The position numbers and the translations under genes are program-made. Under the pieces are notes generated by a model. That model saw only the letters and a list, made by a program, of their open reading frames with translations, was not told the DNA's origin and did no database searches. From assembly GCF_010093535.1 (NCBI RefSeq), contig NW_022985168.1, positions 567,429 through 631,428 on the forward strand: 64,000 nt of DNA. The letters are read 5' to 3'. Origin of the DNA: Lindgomyces ingoldianus (Eukaryota; Ascomycota; Dothideomycetes; Pleosporales; Lindgomycetaceae). Below, piece by piece: positions 34,961-47,231 of the stretch (the stretch's first letter is position 1; every line of letters begins with the position of its first letter).

Positions 34961-37571
34961 AGATTAAGAGGTTTAAAATCTTCTTTCCCTTCTTAATCTT
35001 TATAGCATAATTATGCTTGCTATTTAGCCTAAGGATGTTTATACAATGTTTGCTAAAAGCGTACTACTAAGAGTAGAACTTAGGGGGAACATGCGCGAGT
35101 TCCTTAGAGTCTAGAGCGTTGTTAGCATTATTAGTGCCTAGATACCCATCACTGTTGTTAAGAAGTACCTAGGCAACGCCTGCAGGCAGTGTGGCCTAGC
35201 AGTGGCCTTAATTATAGATACTAGCTACTATATAATAGGCTATAGCTTTAGAAAGCTATAAAAGCTTTAAAAATATTTTAATACACTTTTAAAAATGCTT
35301 TTAAATTTTAAGCATGTACTTCTTTAACTAAAGTAGCCCTTAACAATAAAAGTACTCTACATCCTGCACTATATCGCTACTAGGCCTAGGGGCTTGCAGA
35401 GCAGGTTTAGGGTGTCCCTAAAGCAGTTCCTCTAAGAGGGCTTCCTTCCTAACATTGTTGCTTATTAGTTAAATAGTATAAGAGGTAGAGTACAGCATGT
35501 ATGCAGTCTTTTTAGGACTAAAGTCTTTTAAAAGCTTCTTAGTAGATACTAACTAAATTCTACTGTTATTATTTTCTTACTACTTAAATGTACTATTTTT
35601 AAAATAGATTTTAAAGTTAGCTTCTTACAGCTAAAAATACTCTAAGATTAAGTTATAACTTAAAAAATTAGCTAACTAGAATTTTTAAAGGCTAACTTCT
35701 TTATTAGTACCTTTATTATCTATGTAGATAAGGGAAAGATTATATAGTAATCTTAACTATAATTAGTAATTATTAATAAAGCTTACATTAGGCTTCTTAT
35801 AGTAGTGCTTACATAAAAGGCTATATTCCTAAATAACACTAGTGTTTATTAAGTTTAATTTAGCACCTATGTTATAAAGGCTGCAGAGGATAGTTATTCT
35901 ACTGTTAAAAAGTTTAAGCTGCACCTAAACTGTAATATAAAGCTGCTTGCTATTTAATTTAGGCCCTAGTTGCAAGTGTGTAAGATTTGCAACTAGGGCT
36001 TCTTTTTTTTTATGCTATTATTATTCTTTTAGTTAAATTAGTTTTTCTAGTAGGGCTTATGTTTACTAGAGGTCTTTTAAGGCGTTATTACAGTAGTATT
36101 AGTCCTCTATACTAGAGACTATTAGTTACTTATTAATTAGCCTATAAGCTTCTAGTCTTATCTTTTATCTTTTTACTACTATTAAGAGTTTAAGGTAGAG
36201 CAGGACTGCTTTTTTTTCTAAGTTAAAGTGTTCCTAGAGCTAGCCTAGGGCGTTATTAGAGCTTACTTAGAGTAAGCAACAGTTTTAGCATTGCGTATAG
36301 CGCGCTTAAACTCTAGCTAAGTGTTCACAGACTTAAGTAAGCTGTTACGCTACATTTTTCTTTAGATAGATTCTAAAAGGTAGCTTTATATAAAGGTAAT
36401 TTTAATCTTATAGAGTTCCTTTTTATTAAAGGTTTAAAAAGGAGTGTTTTTTAAAAGACCCTCTTACTAAAATAGCTAAGTAATAAAAGTGTTAAATATA
36501 TTGCCTACTTTCTACTCTATATTCTAAAAGTAATAGTAGTTTTTGTACTGTGTTAGAAAAGAATTCTAGGTAAGCTTGCGTACTTTAGTTTAAAGCTAAG
36601 CCTAGGTTTTAATAGTGCCTTTATTAATAGCATAACTAATTAAGTTTTTATAAACTTTAAACTAGATCTAGTTAATAATTTATTAAGTTTAAGTAGCAGA
36701 GTTATTTAAAAGGTCTATGTATTTTTAGATACTATTTATATCTCTTACCTAGGTGTTTACCTGCTATAAGGTTAGAGACTTCTTTAAGAAGCTAAGCTTT
36801 AAAAAGGCCTTAATCTTAAATAGCTAACTTAGGGTCTTATCTAGGCTAGCTTAGGATTAGAGTTAATTTAGAGTAGTTCTAAGAGATAAGCTAAGAGTTA
36901 TAGAAGTAATCTAGGCTTATTTATAAGCTTAACTAATTTTAGCTTTTAAAGCTTCTTTAGCCTTAAGCTAAAAGGCTTTTATAAGGAGTAATTATATAAA
37001 CACTTTATTAGTTAAGGGTTGCACTAGGACAGCAGTAGAGCTAGTTTAGGCCTACCCTAGAAGGGTACTGCAGCATATTGCGTTTGCCCCTGTTGCTAAC
37101 AGTTACTGTAAGTAGCCTATAAAGAGCTAACTAGTAGTCTTTAAAGTTCTAAAACCTAGAGGGCTTAGTGTAATAAAAGGGTTATTTAATCTTTATCTAG
37201 TGTAACTTAAAAAGTTTCTAGGTTTAGTCTAACTGTGTCCCTAATAGTTTCTAAGGTCTTACTTATCTCTTAACTTAAAAACTTAGTGTTTCTTATTTTC
37301 TACCTTTTATACTTGCTAATCTAGTAGAATTTAGTTAAGGCGCTAAGACATAAGGTACTTAAAAAGTTAAGCACTAAGGTTGTTATAGGGCGTCTCTAGG
37401 ACAGCCTTAGAAGGGGTAGTAGCTGTAGCCCTGCTTTTACATGTGCAACTGCTGTTAGCTATTGTTATTATAGCTCTTTAATTAAGGTAAAGCTTAAGAA
37501 GCAGTAGTAAAAGTAGCTTTCTATTCTTTAAACTAACTGCGTCTCTATAGGAGAGTATAAAGGATTTAAAT

Positions 37572-37774
37572 TATAAGAGCACTGTAAAGCAGAAAGCGTA
37601 AAGCGCAGAAGGGGGTACAGAATAGTATTAATAGACAAATCCTTAAGGAGACTTAGGGGTTTGTAAGAGGATATATATATATGTGCTGGGGCACGTGACA
37701 GGACGTCATGTGCCCAAGGCTGGGCCGAGGGCTCTCCGGGGAGAGTCCGAGGCATGTCCAAGTTGACCGTGACA
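37572..37774 (-). repeat. Gypsy-2 LTR (203 bp; 5' LTR in element orientation), half mutated
   Basis: Compared with 30469-30671, the part facing the element interior (about 37572-37665) carries many G-to-A changes. The outer half (about 37680-37774) is nearly identical to the intact copy. Confidence 0.95.
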
Positions 37775-38956
37775 CTTTAGAAAAGTTATAAAAAGTGTGC
37801 TAAAGTAAAAACTTAAAAACTACTAATAACTTATTAAAATTAAAGACAACTACTAATGCCTAACCTTTAACTACTATTAGATTTTATTATAAAGACTGCA
37901 ACCTGTTCTAGCTATAGCTAAGGTAAAATGCCTACTTTTAGAACTAAACTACTACTAACCTTAATAGCTAAACTTTTTTTTATAGAACTTAAAGCTAAAA
38001 ACCTACTAGATTTAGAGTTAAACTTTAGTAGCATAGCTTTTAAGAACTAAGTTGCTTAATTAAGAGCATAAATTAAACAGCTAACTAGATTAAAAACTGT
38101 TAGTCCTAATTATCCCCTACTAACTACTAAATTACCTCTAATAATGCCTTAAATTACTTTTATTACTTTAATAGTAAGAGACTTTTTAGGCACCTTTAAG
38201 CTCTTTTAAAGCTACCTTACTAAATATACACCTAAGATTAAAAACTTTATAGATAGTAAAAAACCTACATTTAAATAATAGCAAGCCTCTATTATAGATA
38301 GACTTAATATTAATGTAGATTACTATTAGAGTAAGCGCGCACGCATAGCGCTAGTATAGGGACACACTGCTAGTATCGCAAAGGAATACCTAGAGCCTAG
38401 ATACTTAGCTAAATTAGATTACTTTTAGTTTAGAAACATAAAAAAAATAATTAAGCTTTTATAAACTTACTTTATTACTAGTAATAAAAAAATAGAGGTG
38501 TAATAGGTGTTTTAAACTCTAAGAATAAGTAAAAAAAAAGTGTTTTTTACTTTTAAAGCTTACTTTATTAGTGCTACTGTTAAAGGGTCTATATTAAAAG
38601 TAAAATAGTTTTTTTACTTATAAGAAAAGATACTACTTAGCTTAAAAGTACTAAACTTAGGTTTTAAGCACACTTAAAAGGGCTTTTTTAAGACTATAGT
38701 AGCCTACCTAACAGCTTATAACATAGAAAGAAGGAATACTTCTGCTAATTTAAAGTAAGCTATTAATCTTACCTAATAGTCTACTATTAGACCTAGTATA
38801 GATTAGTCTTAGAAGGTTTCTAGTAATACATCTAAGGCAGTATACTATTCTAGTGCACTCTAACCTGCACCTCTGTTAGTACCCTAATCTACCCTAGCTA
38901 CCTACTAATAACCTAGCTAAACACCTGCCCCTAAAAGACAGATAACTTCTAGTAAC

Positions 38957-38998
38957 TGTTATAATTATAGAAAACTAAAACATTTTGCTAGCAACTGC
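38957..38998 (+). pseudogene. Gag zinc-knuckle remnant of Gypsy-1
   Basis: Reads C-x2-Y-x4-H-x4-C, the CCHC knuckle of Gypsy gag with the second Cys changed to Tyr (TGT to TAT). It sits upstream of the reverse transcriptase remnant, as expected. Confidence 0.8.
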
Positions 38999-40339
38999 CC
39001 TATTCCTAAAGTATAAAAAATAGAGGTAGAGTAGTAAGATTTTAAAAAAGAATTTATAGATATAAATAATTTTAATCTAGATACCTCCTAGATAGAAAAT
39101 AGTAATACCTAAAAAAACTCTTTATTCTAGGCTTAAGTAAGTATAATTTATTAAACATTAATTTATTATACTTGTTTAGAAAAAAACACTTTTAAGTTCT
39201 TACTGTTTTATATTTAAAAAGCATTAAAGTCTGTTTAAATTCTTTAGTTAATACTAGCGCTTATAGTTTTTTATTTATTAACTTACTAACTACTAAGTTA
39301 TTATTCTAATGCTTTTATATTTTTATTTAACACTTACTATTTAAAGTTATAGTTAAGAGCTTTTAAGATTAGATCTAAGTCCCTGTCTACTAGTATATCT
39401 GCCTATATATGTAAATTAATAGAAGAAGCATCTAAAACTGCCTTTTTGTTATTATAAACCTTAGCTTCTAGAATTACATTATTAGCATTAAATAGTTACA
39501 TTATTTTAAACTCTATCTAGATATAGAGAGGAATTAGATTATATAGCCTAGTAAATATCTGCCTACTTACAAACTTTTGCTGCCCTTACTTATGCAATTA
39601 ACCTAGCCTACATGTAATAAAGAAGTAGAGCTAGATATTAAACAACACAACGCACTATAAAAAAAGAACTAATTTTAGTAGTTATATAGCTTAATAATCT
39701 ACTGCATTAAGAGTTTACTAAGGCTTTTAAAATTATACAGATCTTCTATTATTTATAGTCTAAAGACACTTAAATTATTTTTCTGCTTATTTATTAAAAA
39801 GTCTAGAATAGGTCTAAAGAAGGTTTATTTAGCTACTATTACTCTAATTTTAGTAAATGCTTTTTATTTTAATATAAAAAGAAAAAAGAATAAGTTCTTT
39901 TTAACTTTTATTTATAAAATTAAGTAGTTAATTAAAGATAAGTAAGCTTTATAGTTAAACACTAAACATAAAACTAAAGTATTAGTAAACCTCTAATTAC
40001 TCTCTAAATACTATTAGTACTAAGATGTATTTAGCCACACAGCAGCTTACTAGCTACTAGTACATTGTCTATATAACTATAAGATTATCTTTATAGAGCC
40101 TCTCTCTAATAGTTACAGTCTATTGTATAAACAGAACCTTAAGGAGCTAGAGGCAATAAAGAAATATGTTATAGATAATCTAAAATATAGCTTTATTAAG
40201 TAAAGTTAAAGCTTTTTTATATCTTCTATTTTTTATGTATAGAAACTAAATAGCAACTTATGTATTTATGTTAATTACTGCAAACTTAACACTCTTACCT
40301 GCAAGAATGTGTATCTAATACTGCGCATAGACAAACTCC

Positions 40340-40650
40340 TATTAAAACCTACTAAAGCAGCAATTTTTACTAAGTTTAATATTTATGTAGCTTTTAACAA
40401 GATTAGAATAGATCTAAGCTTTAAAAAGTGTACTACTTTTTAGACATAATATAGAACTTATAAGTGTAAAGTTTTGCTTTTTAGATTATGCAATAGTTTA
40501 GCAACTTACTAGCGCTATATAAATAACATATTAATTAACTATCTAAATAATTTCTGTATTACTTATCTTAATAACATCTTTATCTACTTTAAAAATAAGG
40601 TGACTTATATTCTTTATATTAAGAAAGTCTTAGAAAGGCTCTAGTAAGCA
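40340..40650 (+). pseudogene. Reverse transcriptase domain remnant of Gypsy-1
   Basis: Plus-strand reading FTKFNIYVAFNKIRID, then CKVLLFRLCNSLATY, RYINNILI and ITYLNNIFIYF (YLNN at 40564-40575). This is a Gypsy RT distinct from that of Gypsy-2, with stops explained by RIP. Confidence 0.87.
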
Positions 40651-42818
40651 GAATTATAAGTAAAAATTAAAAAAAGTAAATTTTATATTACTTAAATAAA
40701 GTATCTTAGCTATATACTTTTAAACAAAGGACTAGAGGTTAACCTAAAGAAAGTAGAGGTGCTACGTAACTAGCAGGCGCCTACTACTATAACAAGTGTA
40801 AAATTCTTCTTAGGCTTTACTAGATTTTATTAGTAATTTATTTTAAAAAAATTTTATATAGTAAAACTAATTATTACACTTTAGAGCTCTACTACCTCTT
40901 TTATATAGACTTTAGAGTGTAATGTAGCTTTTAAAAAGCTAAAGTCTACGCTACTAAGTATACTTACACTTTACTATTTTAACTTTATGTTGTAAACTAA
41001 AATTAAAACTAACACTTTTAATAAAGTAGTAGTAGAAGTCCTTTTTTAAAAATAAGCAGATAGAAATTAGTGCCTTATATTATTTTATAGTAAAGTTCTA
41101 TCTAGTTTAGAGCTAAACTAAAAGATACATAATAAAGAGCTATTTACAATAGTTACTATGTTTAAATAATAAAGGGCTAAGCTTACATTTATAGTAATAA
41201 GCACCTTAGTATATACTAATTATTATTTATTAGAGTACTTTATAATAATAAAAGTGCTAAATGCTTATTAGGTCTATTAAGCTAAAAAGTTAGCTTAGTA
41301 TTACTTTTAAATTAAGTACACCCCTAGTAAAAACAACGCTAGGGCAGACATTTTTAGTTGTTGCAAATAAGATGTAGAAAATTTAAGAGTAGCTTAAACT
41401 AATAATAAGTTAAGAGTCTTACTAGGACTGCACTAACTACACCTCTAAATTAACTATAAACTAGCCTAGTACTATATTACTTAAATAACAACTTAAGCAG
41501 CTACACTAAACATTATAAAAGAACTAAACTAGGTTATGTTTTTAAATTCTTTAAAATTAATTAATATATTACTTTAAAAGAATTAAGCTTTTTTTATGTA
41601 AAAGTAAAAACTTTTACTTTACTATTATTAGATAAGAAACAGACTACTTTTTTATGCTAACTACTTATGTGTGCTAGCAGACTTGTTACTGTGTACTTAA
41701 CTTATCTAAGAAGTTTATAACTAAGTATTCTTAGCACACTTAAGTGCTACTAAGACTTATTAGTTACTAGCCTAAAAGTACTACTAGAAGGGTATAAAGG
41801 CTACTTATAAATAATATATACAGAATTACCTTTTTTATTATAAGGCTTATTTAAAATAGACCTAAAGCCTAGGCTTTATCTACCCCCTGCTAATTCCTGC
41901 TTAACTAATGCAGCACTTGTGTATTAATTTTAAGAAGTTCTCTAAAGATAAGTCTAGATATAATTAGATTATAGTTATAATTAATTACTTATTAAAATAA
42001 GCTATTTCTATCCCCTACTATAAAATAATTAACGCCTAGAGAATAGCTACTTTATTTATTTAATAAGTGTACTATTTTAGCTACATACTTAAAACTATTA
42101 TTTTTAATTAAGGACTTTAGTTTATATCTAGTTTCTAGTCTAAATTTTGTTAAATTTTAAGTGTAAAAGTTAAGCTCTTTACTGCCTATTATAAAGAAAT
42201 AGATAGCTAAATAGAGATTATAAATAAGTATATTAATTAAAGACTAAAGCTTTTTATATTTTTTTACTAAAATAACTAGAGTTCTTTACTGCCTTTAATT
42301 AATTAGGCTTAGATAACCTTACTTTATGTAATAATTAAAATGTCTTTATATTAAGTTTTATACAGCTTTAAACTATGTTAAAGCTAGGACTAGAAACATT
42401 TTACAGAACCTATTACAGCTATAGACAAGTTAAATTAAAAGAATGCTCTAGCATTAGCAACCTGCATACACGCAGCCTAGGAGCTAGCAAAGACCTATAT
42501 AGAAAAGGCCTAGAATTAGATGTAAACTATAGTTAACTACTACTACTAGCTAGTTAACTAGAAGGTTAGCAATATAGTCTACTTAAGTATAGAGAACTTA
42601 GCTGTTTAAAGACCTAGCTAAAAACTATCTAATTAATAAAAGAGTTCTTTTAAAGTACTTAAGTAAGTTAGTAACTTATACTGCCTAAAACTACTTTTAA
42701 AGTTAAAGATACATAACATCTTTGCACTAAAAGTGCTTTATAAAGACCCTTAGAATTCTCTTCTAAAATAAGAACCTCTAAAACCCTCTAGTATTACTAT
42801 TAATAAGGTAGAAAAGTA

Positions 42819-43000
42819 GGAAGTAGAGAAAATACTTACTAGCAAGCTTTACTAGAAAATGCTTAAGTACTAAGTAAAATAAGTAGAACATAACTCTAAT
42901 CTAGTCTAGTATAAGGCTTTAAATTTTATAGGTTCTCTTTATAAATTAAAAGCCTTTTATAATAAGCATCTAAATTAGCTAGAACCTTTAAGGGCTTTAT
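42819..43000 (+). pseudogene. Chromodomain-like C-terminus of the Gypsy-1 polyprotein
   Basis: Reads EVEKILTSKLYxKMLKYxVK, then NFIGSLYKLKAFYNKHLN, matching the 'WEVEKIL...YLVKWKG' chromodomain pattern and the tail found after integrase in fungal chromoviruses. Trp codons have become TAG or TAA. Confidence 0.75.
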
Positions 43001-44167
43001 AAAAGTAGATTAAGGCTTTTAAAGCTAGTGTAGAAAGTATAGATTACTTAGCAGATAATAAAGTATAAAAGTAAGAAGTTAGATTATATTTTTTATATAA
43101 TATTATTATAACTTTATAGACATGTTGCTTAGAAGGTCTAACAGTAAGCTATTAGACACTTTTAGACTTTTTTCTTTCTTTTTTTCTGCCTTTTTTTCTT
43201 TTTTTCTTTCTCTTTTTCCTTCTTTCTAGACTCTTTTTAAACCCCCTTTGCTTTATTTTTAGCTACTTAAAAGCGCTGTAATGTCTGCTTAAAGGTTAGA
43301 CACTAGAGCTTTTAAGGCTAAAACCTATTAGAGCAGCTTAGTATTTTAGTAGAATAAGGCTACTTAAACACTAGCTATAGAAAGCCTAGCTTTTTAACTC
43401 TTTATAACTTACACTACCTGCGCTAAGTTCTAAGCAGACTTTAAAATAGCTTTAAAAGCTTTTTTTTTATTCTCTTTACTTTTTATGTTTTAGGCTGCTG
43501 CCTATAGCTTAAGATAGCCTTAAAGGACTAAGAATTCCTTCTTGTAATAAAAGAGAACCTACATGCGTGTTAGTAAACTATACTCTAGCAGTATTAAACT
43601 ATATTTATATAAAGTTGCATTTTTTATTATATAAGGTGTAATATTTATATTTTTTTAATTTAAAAGACTAATAAGAAAACTTAACCTAAAGGCTGTAAGT
43701 AAGAGCGTAGGCAGCCTAAAAGTAGATAACTTAAAAGGCCTCTAAAGAGGCTTTAGAAGAGGGGTAGAGCAGCATAGTAAATTTCTTTAATACTATAATT
43801 AGTTAGCAGACTAAGCTATAAAATGTTAGGTGCATAATAATACTTATAAAGTAGAGATTTAAATAATAGCTAAAAAAAAAACTAACAACATTAACTAAAC
43901 TATATAAGTAAGGCAAGTAAACACTTATTACTATAAATAATAAATTTGCTATATTAACAATAACTACACTACTAGTTACTACTAAATAAAAACATTATAA
44001 TAAAAGTATTATATTAGTATTAGGTTTTTAGTTTATTTCTTAGTAACAGGAAATTTTAGTTAAAATAGTTATACTTATTATATTCTATTTAAATTAGTTT
44101 TAAATTAGTTCTAAATATTTTTTCTACACTATAGATAAAGACTATTAGCTTATAAAAAGGGGAGTAG

Positions 44168-44457
44168 TGTAATAATTCTATAAATTATTCTATCTTAGGT
44201 TGCTTAGATCCTATCTAAAGGGTCCCTGTATTAGCCCTGACTATAACTTAACCTAGTCCCCTGCAGTTACTCCTATTCCTTTATGTATTTAGTTGCACCT
44301 TGCCTTTGTAGCTAGCTTAGTAGTTTTCTAATATCCTTTTGTACAAGGCCTATAGGTGTTAATGGCATTCCCAGGTTTAGAGTCCCCACGCACTCCCATA
44401 TGCCTCTGAGTGGATTCCCACCGCATTCGGACCCATTGTCTTGCCTGCGCCGTTAAA
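44168..44457 (+). repeat. Gypsy-1 right LTR (290 bp)
   Basis: Same length as the left LTR. Its inner (5') half is mutated at nearly every CpG, while the outer (3') half keeps them (for example CCACCGCATTCGGACCC at 44419-44435). Followed by the ACACT target duplication at 44458-44462. Confidence 0.95.
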
Positions 44458-44999
44458 ACACTAGTGTTAAGTTTATAATTAATTAAAATAATATATAGCT
44501 ATTAAACTTAAAATAGGTGTTACTCTTAGTATAATTAAGTTACTAAGTAAAAAATAAGACTACTTTATAAAGTAATTATACACTATTAAAAGTGTAAGCT
44601 TATAGCGTAGATATAACACTTTTAAAAAAGTAAAGTAAGGTAATTTACCTTTAGCTTTACTATTAGTGTTATAAGTAAAGCTCTTAAAGCGCTGTAAAAG
44701 TAGTAGATAGCTATAACTATATTATTTAGCACTTACTAAAAAAGCATAAAGTTAACATTAATAAAGAGCTCTTACTTAATAGCGTACAGCTACTGCAGCA
44801 CCTATAGAAGGCAGCTAGAGGAGTAGCAGGCTTGTTACAGAGGTTATTTTATATACTATAGCAGAAGGGTTTTCTACGCAGTGCCCTAGTTAACTAAGTT
44901 ATAGTGTAAAATTAGTTATTTAAAAAGGCTATTTTATTAAAAACTTATAACTAGTTTTATTAGCTAAAATTACATAAATCTTTTTACTACTTTACTACA

Positions 45000-46760
45000 T
45001 TTTACTACTACACTTTCTAAGAATATCTACGCTACACTTATATAGTAAAAAAAAGAAGATTTAAATAATACTAATTACTATGCTATTAAAAATTATGCTA
45101 AGTATAAATATATAGTGTTCTAAAAACTACTTTTTCTTTTTTATAGTAGTAGCTTACTTTATTAGTATGTGTGCATAGGCTACTATTATAAGAACTTTAT
45201 AACTAATAATAGCTAAATGCCTTACACACTTAGTAAGACCTCTTAATTAGCTTTAAAAACTTATATAGTAACTATACTAGTAGTGCATAAGCCTCTAAAA
45301 TAGCTACTATTATTAATAAGTATAATATTATGTTAAAATTTAGCTACTTTATTAAAGATAACATGTTAAATAATAATAATAAGCTTATTTAAAGCCTTAA
45401 TAAAAAGCTTAACTTACTATATAAGCTTAATAAACAGCACTAAATCTACTATACTGCTTATATAATCTAGGTAGTTATTAAAGCTATTATATATAGTATA
45501 AGTGTTATAAAATTTAAGTAAAAGCTTACTAAAGCTGCTTTACATAATTAATTTAAGCTATATAAAAAGTATAGAGTTATTAGACAACTTTATAACTTTA
45601 TAAATAGCGTGCTAGTATTATATAAGTATATAAGGCTTTTTAAGACTCTCTAAATTAACATTATAAAGAAAGACTTAATTTAGTAGTTTAGCACACTTAA
45701 TCTAGTGTGTAATAGTAGAGTACACTAGCACTTAGTTTACTTTATACTATTACACTATTATAAGCTTAGAGAGGTTATTAGTTACTTTTAATAGTAATAA
45801 AAAGGCTCTTTTAATGCTAATAAAAAGACTTAATAAGCTAGCTTTAATACCTTAGTAGATCTTATTACTAAAGATAATTAGAATAAGATTAAGCACTTTA
45901 AGAACTTTTTAAAAAAGTTTTATTAAATAATAAAAAAACTTAAGGGCTAAAGCTTACTTAGCTTACTATAAAGAACTATAATAAAGCTTTAGTGCCTTTA
46001 AATCTACTTTAATTAAATAAAAGTAATTACTACTAATAAGCTAAGTAACTTATACTTTAAAAACACTATTAAGTTTAGCTATTAAAAGCTTACTACTTAC
46101 TAAGGTAAACTAATCTTTAATTTACTAGTTTTATACTACATAGTTACTACTATTCTTAACTCTTAATTATACTTACTTTAGTTTTAAGATTACTAGCAGC
46201 ATTATAAAAGCTAGGTAAATAAAGTAACTAAGTTAATAAAAATAATTTTTAACTAGTATTTAGATGCTAAGAATAAGCATAAGGTTAAAGATAAGCTATT
46301 ATCTTCTAAGTGTTATAAGCTGCTAGGTAGTAACTATTATAATAATAATTATAAAGCTTACCTTTTTATTAACCTCTCTTTTATAACAAATTAGCGCTTA
46401 TATAAGTGTAAGAAGGTGTTAAATAAGCTATAGCTTTACTATAACTTTATAAAAGCTAATTACTATAAAAATTACCTTTTACTACATAAAGAACCTCTAT
46501 AATAGTAGCTTACTAAAGGTAAAATAGCCTATTTTTTTTTTAAAATTACCCTTAATTTCCTTACTATCCTAGCTACTAGTTGTAAGTGTAAGAGGTGTTT
46601 TAGCGCAGCTAGTTGTATAGTAACTAATAATTAAGGCTTACTAAAAAGTGTAATAATTAAGGCTATTTAACTCTAAAAGAACTAGCTATAGCATAAGGTA
46701 GTAAGCAGTAAGCTTTTAGACCTTTTTACTTTTATTACTAGGAAGAATTAGTTATTTTAT
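45000..46760 (+). pseudogene. hAT transposase remnant with hATC dimerisation domain
   Basis: Read on the plus strand with stops ignored, the last 70 residues give FLTILATSCKCKRCFSAAS, then IVTNNQGLLKSVIIKAIQL (from about 46550). This matches the hATC pattern '(S/A)xxCERxFSxA...T..R..L.pd....l..L'. Upstream, VCNSRVHQHLVYF and a Lys/Tyr-rich run fit a hAT body. RIP has replaced Arg/Glu/Gln codons and made many stops. The N-terminal limit and BED finger are not resolved. Confidence 0.75.
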
Positions 46761-46995
46761 AGTTAATTAGACTTTAATTTTACGTCTCTAGAGACCTATA
46801 ATCTTAGCTGTTTTAACTAGAGTATAGCGTACTTTAATTAAATTATACTACTTGTATAGATCACGTGAGCTGTAACAGTTATAATACGTACACCTACCTC
46901 TCCTCCTCCCTGTCGTACGAACGTACCCAAAATCTCACCCGTACAGGCCTCAAAATCGCCCAATCGTACAGTACTACGCCTCGTTGGAAGCCCTG

Positions 46996-47231
46996 ATTCC
47001 GCTACCCAGACACCGACAACCCAGAGACGAAGTAGACTGTTGCAGAGAGTACAACAAGGCATCGATATGCCGGGCTTGCAAAATGTGTCGAAGGACTACT
47101 TCAATTCTATGGATCAATCCAAGAGACGGTGATCGAGGGTAGAGGATCTGCCAACCCTGCCTTCACAATCTCCCTGAATGTGATACTCGGAGTGTAATAA
47201 CCAAACCTAGGGGAGGGGACACTCTAGGGGT
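46996..47231. repeat. 236-bp host segment, right copy of a direct duplication around the hAT element
   Basis: Direct repeat of 29172-29407. From 47232 on, the sequence runs into unique DNA that should be the original continuation of the locus. Confidence 0.95.

Larger units (their letters stand above)
30469..37774 (-). mobile_element. Gypsy-2: second Ty3/Gypsy retrotransposon (minus strand), nested in Gypsy-1, RIP-decayed
   Basis: 7306 bp with 203-bp LTRs and a CTTTA target duplication (30464-30468 and 37775-37779) interrupting Gypsy-1 just inside its left LTR. On the minus strand, reverse transcriptase motifs lie at about 34960-34440: IRLSRLLVGASILF, NYxGLNKIIIKN, KVFIKLNL, KTAFKTQYRHFKYFIML, and YLNNILIY at 34523-34512 (D-to-N at both catalytic aspartates, as C-to-T on one strand would give). 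No open frame survives. Gag should lie at 35800-37500 and integrase at 31500-33500, but these are too decayed for me to delimit. Confidence 0.92.
29948..44457 (+). mobile_element. Gypsy-1: Ty3/Gypsy chromodomain retrotransposon (plus strand), RIP-decayed, split by Gypsy-2
   Basis: Bounded by two 290-bp LTRs and ACACT duplications (29943-29947, 44458-44462). Without Gypsy-2 and one copy of its 5-bp target it is about 7.2 kb. Plus-strand remnants come in Gypsy order: a gag zinc knuckle (38957-38998, its second Cys turned to Tyr), reverse transcriptase (about 40340-40650, FTKFNIYVAFNKIRI and YLNNIFIY where YLDD is expected), then a chromodomain-like tail (about 42819-43000). No frame is intact. 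Chromodomain Gypsy elements (chromoviruses) tend to insert in heterochromatin, which fits insertion into an older transposon. Confidence 0.9.
29408..46995 (+). mobile_element. Autonomous-type hAT DNA transposon, RIP-decayed and split by a nested Gypsy pair
   Basis: The terminal inverted repeats CAGGGCTTCCAACG (29408-29421) and its complement (46982-46995) enclose 17.6 kb. Removing the Gypsy insertion (29948-44462) leaves about 3.07 kb, normal for fungal hAT elements. The remaining interior (about 45000-46760) reads as a decayed transposase on the plus strand ending in a hATC dimerisation domain. The outermost 100 bp at each end keep CpG-rich GTAC motifs, while everything inside is heavily C-to-T/G-to-A mutated. 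The two ends do not share a target-site duplication (CTAGGGGC left, ATTCCGCT right); see the flanking 236-bp duplication. Confidence 0.9.

Noticed and set aside
29408..46995. Centromere or mitochondrial DNA insertion as an explanation of the AT-rich desert
   Set aside because: LTR pairs, target duplications, hAT ends and legible reverse transcriptase motifs account for the whole stretch, and the AT bias is of RIP type.
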